Assembly (NCBI GenBank): GCA_021397835.1
Contig: JAJFZO010000287.1
Coordinates: 126,501 to 190,500 of the forward strand
Length of the DNA: 64,000 nt
Origin: Moringa oleifera
Lineage: Eukaryota; Streptophyta; Magnoliopsida; Brassicales; Moringaceae
Reading direction: 5' to 3'
In this document: positions 23,590 to 35,460 of the stretch, piece after piece
Layout: every line of letters begins with the position of its first letter
Numbering within the stretch: position 1 is the first letter of the stretch
Notes under the pieces: model-generated
Database searches by the model: none
The model's input: the letters and a program-made list of their open reading frames with translations, nothing else
What the model was told of the DNA's origin: nothing
Translations under genes and position numbers: made by a program

Positions 23590-26500
23590 TTCAAGACAAT
23601 ATAAGATTCAGTTCTAATATGAGGACGACCAAATTTGAGATGGAGTATTTAATAGTCAAGAAGATTTTGGAAGACGTCATCAAAGGATGAGGGCCATTCT
23701 TGTTTAACAAAAGGTTGCTCAAGCACTTGCTTGTGAGAGTATGCTGCCAGACGCCATGTCTGCAGCAAAGAAAAAAGATGTCTCAAAAACAGCTTACAAC
23801 ACAATCATTTTATATTTGAGTGATGATATAATGAGGAAGTATCAAAAGACAAAACTGTAACTAGAGTCTAAAAAAAGCTTGAAAGCCTGTATATGACAAA
23901 ATCACTCACCAACAAAATTTATCTCAAAACAGAATTTTTTGGGTTCAAAATAAATGAAAATAAAAGTCGTGATGAGAATTTTGATGAGTTTTCTAAGATA
24001 GTGATTGATCTAGTAAATGTCCATGAAAAAATTAGTGACAATAATCATGTTGCAATCTTGTTAAACTCACTACCTCTTACATATAGCCAATTGAGAGATA
24101 CCATAAGGTATAGCAAGGATACCTTGTCCACAGAGGAGCTAAAGTTAGTCATAAGATTAAAGGAGCATGAATTAATGCAGACAAGAGGGCTGAAAGTATT
24201 GAAAGTAACAATAAAGCCTTAACAAATAGAGGAATGCTTGAAAAGAGACAGAATTCTCAAGGAAAGGATTCAATTAAACATAAAAGGCTAAGAAGCTCTA
24301 AATCATAACGGCCTGGAAAGAAGTGCTATTAGTGTAGAAAAGTTGGCCATATAAGAAGATTTTGCAGGGAATTAAAGAAGAAACAACAAGAACAAGAGAA
24401 GAAGGAAGGAGATGCTATAGTTGTACTAAGGCCACTTGAAGAGGGAGATGTATTGGCACTAACTGAATTAAAAAGCATAGAGGAATGGATTTCGGATTAT
24501 GCCTAAAACTTTCATATTTTTCCTAAGAAAGAATGGTTTAAGAACTTTAAAAAAGTAGAAATGGAAGGATGATCATTCTTGTGATACCAAAGGGATTGGC
24601 TTCATAACTTTCAAGCTTGATGATGGTTCAACAAAGACACTTACTAATGTGAGGTACATTCCTCAGTTGAAGAGAAATTTGATTTCTCTTGTTTTGTAGA
24701 CGAAAAAGATTATGTGTCAAAGATTGAACACGGTATCCTCAAAATGAAGCAAAATGGGTTGTATGCTTTGTAAGGAAAAGCAATTATTGGAAATGATGTT
24801 GTCGCAACTGAAAGCGAGCAAAATATTGCTCAGCTTTGGCACAAGAGAGTTGGCTATATTTCTCAAAAGGACCATAGGTCTTAAGCAACTAAGGATTGCA
24901 AAGAAAGGACAAAGTATCTCACTTAGAGCTTTGTGAGGAATGTGTCCTTGGTAAGTAGCATAGACTTAAATTTGTGGCTAATACAGAACATACATTTAAG
25001 AGTGTGCTTGGTTTGTGCACTCTGATCTTTAGGGCCCTGAAAGGATTTGAACACTTAAAGGATGTAAATATTTCCTATCAATTGTTGATGACTAGTCAAT
25101 GAAGGTATGGCTATTCTTGCTTAAAACTAAAGATGGTTGTTTTGACAAGTTTAAAGAAAGAAACTGAAAGCATTATGCATTGATAATCGTTTAGAATTTT
25201 GTAACTCCATATTCAACAAATTTTGTCCTAAACAAGGAATCCTAAGGCATAAGACTATCAAGAAGACTCCTTTACAAAATGGTGTTACTAAGAGAGTTAA
25301 TAAGACCATAAAGGAAAAGGTGAGATGCATGTTATTTACATCATGACTTAGCAAAAGCTTTTAAGGAAAAGTAGCTACAATTGCTATCTATTTAATCAAT
25401 AGGTATCCTTCAAAGGCTATTTATCTTAAAATACCTAAAGATAAGTGGTTAAGAAAGCCTCCCAGCCTACATTACTTGAGAATTTTCGGATGTGTAGCTT
25501 ATGCATGCCAAAGCGAGAGCAAGTTTGATCCCAAGGCAATTAAAGGTATTTTTCTTAGCTATCTTGAAGAGATTAACGGCCATAAACTCTGTGTAAGGCA
25601 TGGTTCAAATTATAAAACTATCATAAGTAGAGATGTAGCCTTTAATGAGACATCCCTGACATATGTAAGCCAAGAAAGACAAAAGCAAGACTACAAAGAG
25701 AGCTTTTAAAGTTAAAAAAGCTACTAATCTTGATCTAGATCAATTTAACCCTAGAGTATCAACTCATTCACCCTCAAAAAGAGAATATAACACCACAGTT
25801 TCATCAGTCAACAAAGACGGCCTAGTTTGGATGATGAAGAGGTGCATTTTGTTAATAATGCAGAACATTTAAGGAACTATCAAGGGATAGATCTAGAAGA
25901 AGTATCAGACTACAAGCAAGGTATCTGCTTGAAGATCCTAGTTCCAATTTGATTGAAGGAGAGTTGATAGCTTATAATCACCACACAACAGACTAGATAG
26001 AGTGTATGAAGCCAAGAGACTACAAAGAAGCTATGTTTAATCATCAAGTAATCAATTGGTTTAACACAATGTAAGAGGAAATGAGCTCTCTTTATGCCAA
26101 CAAGACATTGGAGCTTGTTAATAGACTTTCACATCAAAGGGTGGTGGATAGTAAATGGGTTTTTAAGTTCAAAGATAGTCATATAGATGTTGCATCTAAG
26201 ACATTCAAGGCAAAACTAGTGGCCAAAGGCTTCATCCAAGTGGAAGGGATTGATTACACAAAAATTTTCTCACTTATGGTTAAATATAAGACAATTTGAA
26301 CCATCTTGGCAAAGGTAGCAATGGAAGATTAGGAGCTTGAACAAATAGATGTGAAGATGCTTTTCTCTGGGGAGAATTCAAGGAGAAGACTTATATGAAA
26401 CAACCTGAGGGGTTTGAAGAAAAAGTTTGAGAAAATCAGGAATGCTTACTAAAAAAGTTACTATATGACTTAAAGCAATCTCCAGGCAACGATACAAGAG

Positions 26501-27420
26501 GTTTGACACCTTTATACTTCAACTAGGCTTCACCAAGAGTGTTTATTATGCCTACCTTATCACAAAGATGCAAGCTATAAAGAAGTTGTGTTCTTGATAT
26601 TGTATACAGATGATATCCTACTTACCAGCAGCAACATGCATAAGATAGCCTCATTAAAGAAGACATTGAGTAAAGAATTTGATGTGAAAGATTTTGGGCA
26701 TGCAAAGAAGATATTAGGAATGAAAATCAAAGGAGATAGGAGTAAATGCATGCTCATGTTATCCTAAGCATCTAGCCTCCATAAAATTCCAAAAATTTTA
26801 GATACTGCCAGTAAAATCATTAAATGTTCCATTTAGATATCATTTTAAATTATCTGCTCAGAATTATCCAAAAACTGAAAAAGAAAAATTGGAAATGATA
26901 AACAGTCCTTATCAAATATAATAAGGAGTATCATGTATGCCATGATCTGTAATATATCTGATTTATCAAACGCAATCAGTCTGTTTAGTGAATACATAGT
27001 TAATCCTAGCAAAGATCATTGGCGTCAATGAAGTGGTTGTTAAAGTACTTAAATGGAACAAAGAAGCTTGGGCTAGTTTATGAAAAGAAAGAATTAATTA
27101 GGCAAGGATTGACGGGTTATGTAAACTTTGATTTTGAAGGAGATAAAGACAAAAAGAGATCTCTTTCTAGTTATATTTCAATGTTTGAATGATGTTGGAT
27201 GAGCTCTCAGCTTCAGGCTATTATTGCTTTATCTAGCATTGAGAAAAGGTTTAAATGAAGCTACTTGGTTGCTTGGGCTACTAAATGAGTTAGTTTTATA
27301 GAGGTCTTAAAACTATGTCTTTAAATAGCCAATCTTCAATCCATCTCTGCAAGAATCAAGTCTACTATGAATGCACCAAACACCTTGATGTGAAGTATCA
27401 TTTTATAAAAAAGAAAGATT
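23590..27420 (+). pseudogene. Decayed copia gag-pol polyprotein
   Basis: Blocks recognisable in order are as follows. A gag (UBN2-like) segment lies at 23893-24222. A CCHC zinc knuckle at about 24326-24370 has all four ligands spaced correctly but an in-frame stop between the first two cysteines. A protease/pre-integrase part is near 24590-24960 ('NVRYIPQLKRNLISL'). Integrase follows at 25180-25340, and the post-integrase 'LRIFGCVAYA' block begins at 25476. The start of RT is at 26081-26300 ('NRLSHQRVVDSKWVFKFK', 'KAKLVAKGFIQVEGIDY'). The RT catalytic region appears as 'LYTDDILL' near 26600, and RNase H-like sequence lies at about 27020-27420. Stops and frameshifts occur throughout, so no functional protein can be made. 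Confidence 0.88.
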
Positions 27421-27591
27421 AACTCAGAAGGTTGCCACTAACAATAAACCCCTTAATATGGCCATGAAACCTATTTCTCTTGAAAAACTACACATAAGTG
27501 TTTTAAGATTATTAGGATCGGTATCGGATGACATAGAATGAATGAAAGGTTAAAGATGCATTGGGTCGATTTTATTGGATCAAGAGGGAAT

Positions 27592-28097
27592 CGATGAAGA
27601 AGATGATGATCCAACTAAAAATGATAGCAAAGAAACTTCTGATGGTATCGGTTTTGGATCTAGCAGTTGAGTTAACAAAACCTTGGAATGTGACTTGAAT
27701 GAATAAGTGTCATCCAAATCATAAGATTGCTGAGTAGAAGAGGCAATATATAAAGCCTCTTTACTTTTCAATTCTATGGTTGCTACTTAACAAGTTTATA
27801 CTCACTTTGATCAAGTATTTTAAGAAACATTAGTCTTTGATTGTAACTAAAAAATTATAACCCTATAATTAATACAATTATTTGTGTATTTATGAAAGAG
27901 TTTCATTAATTATATAAGAAGATTGGGAGTGTGTTTTGTACTGGATTTATTCTTGACGTATTGGTAAAATTTGATTCAAGATAACAATTGATGTGAGTTT
28001 TTTGCTTGTTAGAAATCACTAATTGTTTGCTTTATAAGAATCAAGGAATGCCAAAAATTGAGCTTCTAGAAGATTGAAATAGAAGTTATATTCAACA
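27592..28097 (+). repeat. 3' LTR of the first copia element
   Basis: It follows the polypurine tract directly and ends at TTCAACA, homologous with the end of the 5' LTR. Its start has lost the canonical TG (it reads CGATGAAG where the 5' copy reads TGTTAAAG). Divergence from the 5' copy is visible throughout, indicating an old insertion. Confidence 0.87.
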
Positions 28098-29760
28098 TGC
28101 ATTACTTGCTATTGTTCAAAAATGATATGGTGCATCTCTTCTATCTTTTTTTTTTTTGGTTTTTAAACCAATGCTTTTGTTGCTTCAGCTATTCTTATAG
28201 AATGTGAATCCTGTCTTGCTAGGTTATTTTTTGCCTTCTTTTCCACTCTTGCATCATCAAAAAGCATATTGACAATTTAGTTGTTGCATTTGCATATTAC
28301 AAATCATGCAGTTCAAAATAATATCGCCTTGGAATATTATGTCTTTGACAAAGAGCTCGAGTTCAAAAGACCCATAAAACAAAGTAAAATCTTTAATATT
28401 CAAGTCAATATTTATTTCAAATAAATTATTAAAAATAAAAAGATACCTTAATTTTTTATACTCAATCAGGGAGATAAAATTCATAAAAGCTCTTCCAGCT
28501 GCAAAAAGGAATTTCAGTAGACTGAAATCACCGCACAATCTTGCTGTGAGAATCTATTTTTTAAAATTGAGTTGAATTGATGATGTAACTACTTAGATAA
28601 TCTTGCTATGAGAGTTTACACTTCTCTAGATTGAGTTGAATTGATGATGTAACTGTTTAGATAGTGGCACGTTAACTTAAGTTTCTCGATTTCATGTGGT
28701 TATGTTGCGTGACGTAATTTTATTGAATATTCACTGTTGCCTTGCATCCCACATGTCAAGTATACCGAAAACATGTTATGTGAAAGCCCCTGCCACTCTG
28801 AATGGGTCAACAATAATTTTTCAATATTTAACCATGCCTGGTTTGACACTTCCTATGCTTTGCGGTTGCTCTCTAGGATCCTTATTCTGTCTAAGCTCGA
28901 GGCCTATTTCATGGACTAGTTCTCCATGCTGTTGTTAGTGATAAATGCAAAATGTCAGTTGTCAGATGTTTATGCATATTAACTTAACTGTTTGTCCATA
29001 AAACATTATGGAAGAAGATATTGTTCTCTTTGCAAATCATCCTGCTGTGACTCCCTCGTGAATGTCTATGTTTAATTGGCTTACAATGAGATTTTTAAAC
29101 TTGTCTGCCTCAATAGGGAAACAGACTTAAATTCAGTTTTGCAAATAGATAAGAGTTTTAGAGGACCCAAAATGACAGCAATATAACAATACAACTTAAA
29201 AGGGAGTTGATGGTACTCTTTTAAGTTTTGTTGCATCCTGTTTGCATTTCAAAAAGAAAGAGAAGTCACTCCTCATACCAATTGAGCATAAGAAGAATGC
29301 TCATCTAACAAGCAGATGCTTGAAAGAATCAGAGTAATGGTAATCCATTCATCCAAGTAACGATAATAATTAAATAGATAAAGGGACCCCTATAACAACC
29401 CTGTCTTATTCCTGTCCAACTAGACCCTTGCCATTCTTTCCCCAATATAACATATTATATCATACTAAAGCATGAGCTGCCCTACCCAAAAATGAGAATA
29501 CAGGATGCATCTCCATTGAATGGGAGATATTCTATCAAGATGGAAGCCTCCCCATTCCTCCCAAAGGAAAGAAAACTGTTACCTATAAAACCTGTATGGC
29601 ATGACAAACAAAAGCCGGATGGTGGAATCTGGGGAGAAAACTGCTCGCCGCGTTCACTAACTAACTAGCTTGAGCAACTTCTATCCTGACAAAAGAAAAT
29701 TACTGAATTTACACCATAATCTTATGCAAACTCAGTAATAGCCAGATGCAAACCCATAAA
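28098..29760. other. Intergenic DNA and 3' UTR of the ZRF1 gene
   Basis: No conserved ORF was found. A two-copy tandem repeat is at 28537-28662. The last few hundred bases, up to 29760, are probably the 3' UTR of the minus-strand J-protein gene. Confidence 0.5.
28537..28662. repeat. Two-copy tandem repeat of about 63 bases
   Basis: Copies 28537-28598 and 28599-28662 both start AATCTTGCTrTGAGA and both contain ATTGAGTTGAATTGATGATG followed by TAACT. They are moderately diverged in the middle. No function is apparent. Confidence 0.85.
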
Positions 29761-31710
29761 CTAAACGGCAGTTTTCTTGTTCCTAAAATTCTCCTTCAGC
29801 AATGCAAATTTCTTCTTGCACTGGTTTACAGTCTTCCCAGGAACTGCCGCTGCAACTCGCTCCCACCGCTGACTGGTTTCCTTTGGAAAGGCTTTTAGAG
29901 CCTGAACCAGTGCTCTTTCTTGTACAACAGACCAGACATCCTGCTCTGAACTTGAAGAGATCCCATTCACAGCCCCAGCATCCACAGGATTCTGCTTGTT
30001 TGCACTTATACTGTTGGACTCTTCTGACTTATCCACCATTGTAGTGCTGCCTTCAGGCTGCTGTGGATTTGATACACCTTCTATTTCCTCTCTAGTTGTA
30101 AGACCAGACACAATGGGAGGAGCAGGTTTCCTTTTCTCAAGAAAGGAATCAAAAGCTTTAGCAGAATCAGGCTTTTGGAGGAGGACTGTTTTGGTTGCCT
30201 TCAAAATTTCCTCCACAGATCTTCCTGTACCGATGTATTCAGATATAACCTCCCACCTCCTAGATGTTCCTTTGGGATATTTCTGCATGCCCTTCCGCAA
30301 AAGCTCAATCTCTTCCTTGCCCCATGGTTTCTCTTTCTTCTCATTGCTGCCCAACACAGTACTTTTATTGGCCTCCACAGAACCATTCTGCTGCCACTCT
30401 TTCTTCTCATCCTGTTTCCTATCCTCTGTATCATTATTATACCCCCGTGCACCTCTGAGAACTTTTGCTAGCTCCAGTCCTTCTTTGTTTTCCATCTTAT
30501 CACATAAATTCCTCAGCTGCTCAATGTCAAATGACATGCAAAGACTTTCTACATCATCCCCAGAAAGATCAAGCAAATGTTGAGCCATAATAGGTGCTGA
30601 AAGTGTCCGGAGACGAGTTCGTTCTTTCCGCAAGAGCTTCTTCTCTTTCTCCTTTGCCTTCTTTTGTTGTAAGGCAGTTGCAGCAGCACGCCTTTCCTCT
30701 TCCTCTTTGCGTTGTCTCTCCTCTTCAGCAATCCTGGCAGCTTCCTCCTCCTGTAACTTCTTTGCCAGAAGCTTAGCTTCTTTTTTCCTTTGCTTTTCAG
30801 CTTTCTCCTCTTCTTTTCTTCTCAGTATTCTCGGGTCTCTTCTGTAGGCATTATCAACCAGAGATCGTATGCGTGCATATTCCTCCTTCCTAGCCTTCTC
30901 CGTAAGCTTTGCATTCTGCCTCTCCATCCACCTTTTGTGATCGCGAGATTCAGATTGCTCAAGATCAAACTCGTCAGCATGAGGGAACTCCCTCCAGCTT
31001 TTAAAGGTGTACCAAAAATCATAGAAATTATCGACCTCTTTCAGTGAAGAATTTTCATCACCCAAAGATGGTAATGGTTGGTTAACCGACCACCGCCCAT
31101 TCCTCATAAAAGCTGGACCAAACACCTTGAAAAAATCTTGTGGGGCACACTCCGTAGGGATTTCATCATCAAACTCATCAGTAGAATCATAGATTCTCCT
31201 CTTTACAGGATCAATCAAAACCTCATATGCTTCTTGGATTGATTTAAAGTGATTCTCTATTTCATCCTTCTTTGCTTGTTTTGCAGCTTCAGTTTCTTCA
31301 GCGAGAAGAAGAGCAGCCAGCTTGTCAGGATGATGCTTCAGGGCAGCGTCCCGGTAGCTTCTCCTTATCTGATCCTCGGTGGCAAGGTATCTCAAATGGG
31401 CCAATCCCAACAGTGCATAGTGATCTTGTTGATTACCTCCAGCACCAGATTTCTTTTTCCCTTTAGTACTATATGAATCAGATGATGGCATATATTCCTT
31501 TCTGTTATCATTGGAGATGTTCTGATCATCAACATCAGCATCTTCTTCCTCACAACCAAGGAGTTTAAGGGCAGCAGAGTGAAAAGCATGCCCAGCAGGT
31601 TCAAATTTGGAAGCCTTGATGGGAAGGCAATTTGAAGAGACATAGATTGGCTGTCCATTTACAAGCTCTTCAGAGTAGGAAATAAACCGAAAGCTTGCTT
31701 GAACCGCCAT
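29761..31710 (-). CDS. ZRF1: ZRF1/Zuotin (DNAJC2)-type J-protein with two SANT domains
   Basis: A single open frame of 649 codons (TAG at 29761-29763) from the methionine of MAVQASFRF. The frame extends nine codons upstream to an earlier ATG at 31737, but plant relatives begin at MAVQ, so that start is preferred. After a conserved head (ISYSEELVNGQPIYVSSN) comes the J domain (about 96-170) with an intact HPD in ALKHHPDK, then the DFWYTFKSWREF block, a long charged Lys/Glu/Arg helix (about 280-370, ribosome/Hsp70L-type charged region), SANT1 (about 455-510, KPWGKEEIELL) and SANT2 (about 590-645, DVWSVVQERALV). Known for the family: ribosome-associated Hsp40 co-chaperone, and in plants and animals a reader of ubiquitinated H2A that acts on Polycomb targets. 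No frame damage. Its 5' leader lies to the right, with a likely large intron. Confidence 0.95.
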   Translation of the reverse strand: MAVQASFRFISYSEELVNGQPIYVSSNCLPIKASKFEPAGHAFHSAALKLLGCEEEDADVDDQNISNDNRKEYMPSSDSYSTKGKKKSGAGGNQQDHYALLGLAHLRYLATEDQIRRSYRDAALKHHPDKLAALLLAEETEAAKQAKKDEIENHFKSIQEAYEVLIDPVKRRIYDSTDEFDDEIPTECAPQDFFKVFGPAFMRNGRWSVNQPLPSLGDENSSLKEVDNFYDFWYTFKSWREFPHADEFDLEQSESRDHKRWMERQNAKLTEKARKEEYARIRSLVDNAYRRDPRILRRKEEEKAEKQRKKEAKLLAKKLQEEEAARIAEEERQRKEEEERRAAATALQQKKAKEKEKKLLRKERTRLRTLSAPIMAQHLLDLSGDDVESLCMSFDIEQLRNLCDKMENKEGLELAKVLRGARGYNNDTEDRKQDEKKEWQQNGSVEANKSTVLGSNEKKEKPWGKEEIELLRKGMQKYPKGTSRRWEVISEYIGTGRSVEEILKATKTVLLQKPDSAKAFDSFLEKRKPAPPIVSGLTTREEIEGVSNPQQPEGSTTMVDKSEESNSISANKQNPVDAGAVNGISSSSEQDVWSVVQERALVQALKAFPKETSQRWERVAAAVPGKTVNQCKKKFALLKENFRNKKTAV

Positions 31711-34700
31711 AATAACAGGGATGGAGCAACTATCCAATAGACAGGAATATTCTCACAGTAGTTCACCAACTGGTTTAATATGAACTGTACCAATGTCCAA
31801 AGCTGCACAATCAGGAGAACATCAATCAGTCCATATATCGCAAAAGGAATAGCAATCATACCAATAATAGTCTGCTCAACCAGAATACTACTAAGAGTCT
31901 TAGACATGAGCTCAAAACAACAGCTCCACAGAATCAACCGGAGAGCTGGTACAGCACACTATGTTTGACGCCCTTTCCACACTATACTTGCTCATGGAAA
32001 CTTCTAGAATTTTTTTCTTTTCCCCTCTTTCCTGCCGTCCTACCTATTTCTACCCAGACCCCTCCCAGTTTCAACCACAATTTCTGTGGTTAAAGGACAG
32101 AAATAGAAGTACGAAGCTCGGATTAACAAATTAACCTTCACTGTATCTTCTAATTTTTTATGCACAGTTTGAGCACTGCTGTGAGGCATTCTTTCACCAT
32201 GCGGAGCCTTCTCTAACATAATCATATGTAAAAACAAAGACAAAGTACCATAAAACCTCAATACACAAAACCATTGGAGACAGAACAGAAAGTTAAGGAT
32301 CCCCCTACTCAGTTTCAGACAAACCAAATCCTCCACATAACTTTCATCAAGAGACTATGAGCCCTTAGACCAGAAATTTCAGAAAGCCAAATATACGTAT
32401 AGTGACCTTTGAAGTTTGATAGAAGATTTTGTAGCAATCAATAATTATATTAGGTTTATACAATACCAAACAAGTTCAATAAAACAAATCAAGTGAATCC
32501 AATTTTCAGGACAACTTCAAACCCACAACTGAATATGCAGAAAAACAGACTACTTGATCTAATACTTGGCTTTTTCCATCTAAATGTTGATTCAGTTAAC
32601 ATACTTATCTCCCATTTTGGGAATGCTAAAAAAGTCGCAAGACTTGGCAGAAATCATGGATAACATGATCAATTTGCTTTTGTTACAACTGATATACAAT
32701 TAATCACATCATGCACAAACAAATGGTGAAAATGTTTAATTGGTAAATCGGTTGTCAGCTTCACTTGCTCTCCACTCTCTCCAACAATATTATCACCTTC
32801 TGTCCTTTCAATAGAAAAATTATCCGTGGAAAAAAAAAAAAAAAAGCTTCAGAAGGCCTCAGAATTGCAGAATGACAGCAAGGCTCCAGAGAAGCCATTC
32901 AGTGCCGAAAGATGGTATTTTGAAGATGATATCCTCACAGGCAAATTGTAACCATTATAGTAAAAACAAAGAATTAATTTAGTAGAAACAAAGCAAAGCT
33001 TAAGAAACAGGGAGATGCTGGCAAAGTGAGAAAAACACATGCCTCGCGGCCAGACCCACGAGGTAAAGGCAAAGACGCTGCTCCACAACGCGATGGAAAA
33101 TGAGACCATTCGTCAATGGAGGAGCTCCCCATTAGGGAAGGACCTTCAATGTCAATATCACTTTTTTTGTGACATTTACTTTGGACAGTACAAACATGTC
33201 TAATGGATTTGCCCCTTTCCAAATAAGAGCTTTCTTTCTGAAATCACACTACCTTGACAAACTAAAACACCCTAAAATAATACAAATTGAAATTTAAGAA
33301 AAAAGTAAGCGCAAATGGGAATCTAGTTAACAGCAGAATAGAAAAATGGCTTCTATTTTAACACTTTCGAAAGAAAAGGTAGCAAACTGTAACCACAAAA
33401 AAAAGAAAAAGTTCCAAAACCCAATCAAATTGATCTAGCTGAAAACAAACAACGAAAAATCAACATTTCAACCTTCATTTGCCATTACAATAATTTCTCC
33501 ATAAGAAACCACTGTGAAAACCAATATAATTGGTGGTTCAATATCAGCTAAGCAATACCTGACCACTAACTGGCACCATCATTGCAAGAGAAAGAATATA
33601 AGAAACCCTCTTCCAAACCAGTGACCCATCATTTATCACAAACTAGCAAAACAGAAGAAACTTGGGTCTATTGCAAAGCACCACCATGCAGTATACTGAA
33701 ATTACAATCAACTTCATTTACTTTTTCTACCCAAAAGTGCACACCCTCCCTATAACACCTTTTAACAGCAAACCCCTCTTGACTAACCATGCATATGACA
33801 TCATCATGTTCTCTAAATATCCTCCTAAATTAGAGGATAGTAAAATGGTGAGAGACTGGTAGAACCTTTTCAAGCAGTCATTTAAAGCATGCAACTGACT
33901 TTACCATGAATAGTTATTAAAAAATAATAATAATAATAACCCATGATTTTATGATGCATATTGCTCCCAAAAAAAAAAAAAGGCTAAAAAATAAGAAATC
34001 TAAAGCATGTATGTAAACTGTTGGGTAGATAGTCTACAAAGAGGTCAGAAGCCACAGAGAGAGATTAGTTTGTCTAGAATGAGGAAAAGAAACAATAGTC
34101 ACTCAAACAGGGAGATCAAACTTTGTATCATGCAAGGTTGGGGGAACAATAAAGGAAGGCACTTCAGCATTAAGGAAATCTCCAAAGTATTGCTAATCCA
34201 GGATGAAGGAAAGCGGCATTGTGAGATAAACAGGAAGACCAATTTGGAAACCAGAAAGGTTCAGAGAGAAAAGATTAAGGAATACATACTCAAGCATCAA
34301 GTGATCATTAAAAAAAAAAAGCCGATGTTCTTAAACTATAGCCCTGAGCACCACAGCATGAAAGGAAGTTGCTGGACATCATAACACAGGATTATACAAT
34401 TGCCCATATGGCTTAGGACTAGGCATTTACAGGTCTCCTGTAAAAGCTTCATCTAGCAAGTAATAGCTGAAAAGTCAACTCTGAACATTCAGTTTCTCAA
34501 GTTACCCAAGTGAAACAGAACCAAGGTTATAAAAAAAAACTGAACCATATGGTACTTTGAACCAAACCACTGCTTACCAGACACAATGCTAGTCCTGTTT
34601 GCCATGAGGAGCTCTATGGGACAGTTTAAAAGCAGCTTTAAGTTGTAAACAATAGGAAAGGGATTGGCTAAATGAAAACATAAAAGCTGGAAGGAAGAAT

Positions 34701-35420
34701 AATTAAAAGGTTTAGAAGATCAATACATAAGTTAGCAATAAGAAAGAAGCATTTGTGAAAATAAAGCCAGTTATTGCATTTATACATACTGTTTACTGAA
34801 CCCTAGCTATTAACAAAAACACATAACAAATGAAAGAAACTGGATATAGCAGTAAAGCTCAAAATTGAGGAGGAGACCACCATAATATTCTCACAAGTAG
34901 GCCAAGCCAAAGGTTACATCTTTCTTACTGTTGAGTTAATATTACCATAATTCCAGCTACATGCAAAGTCATATTTATAGCTTGTCAAAATAGAATATCC
35001 CTATTAAAACAATCCTGTTAAAATCAGTTGAGATCATCAACCATGGTCCATCATCATGATGATCATAATAACAATCAAATCAAAAGCAAGATAAAAAACC
35101 CTAGAAAATAACAAAGAAGGCCCCTTTTTATACCCATGGCTCAGCAGCTAAAACGAAAACTTAGATAACAGTAAATTCGTACCTCAAACCTCTTCTAATC
35201 GGTTAGTTGGAGCTTCAGGGCTTGATTAAGATCGCCGAAAGCAAGACATACAACACAGAGAGAAGGAGAGAGAGAGAGAGAGAATGAGACGGAGAGATAG
35301 AGAGAGGGGCCAGAAAAGGCTAGAGAGTGAAGAAAGAGAACCCTATGGACTCTAACTTTCCTTTCCTTTATGGCCCTATTGGATGAACGAATATTGTTGA
35401 GTGAAGTTAGGGTTTTCAAC
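31711..35420 (-). promoter_or_regulatory. 5' leader of the ZRF1 gene, probably with an intron of over 3 kb
   Basis: The CDS is uninterrupted but no promoter-like DNA lies close to it. About 3.5 kb upstream on the minus strand is leader-like DNA with a (GA/CT)n tract at 35257-35310, followed by a good donor (TTTGAG|GTACGAAT, exon ending at 35183). The DNA between is A/T-rich with only chance ORFs. I infer a spliced non-coding first exon at about 35183-35420 and an acceptor somewhere between 31720 and 31830 that I could not fix. Confidence 0.5.
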
Positions 35421-35460
35421 CGAGACGGAAAAAAGAGAAGTAGGAATCAAATAATTTCGG

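Larger units (their letters stand above)
22983..28097 (+). mobile_element. Ty1/copia LTR retrotransposon, both LTRs present, coding region decayed
   Basis: The element consists of a 5' LTR, a primer-binding site, a gag-protease-integrase-RT/RNase H order on the plus strand, a polypurine tract (AAGAGGGAA, 27582-27590) and a 3' LTR. Many stops and frameshifts interrupt the coding part. The 5' LTR begins TG and ends CA; the 3' LTR has lost its TG start but ends CA. The flanks (ttttc before, tgcat after) do not form a matching 5-bp target duplication, which suggests old age, rearrangement or a misjudged border. Confidence 0.88.

Noticed and set aside
29996..30583. 195-codon ORF antisense to ZRF1
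   Set aside because: A shadow of the well-conserved minus-strand frame; its translation matches no family.
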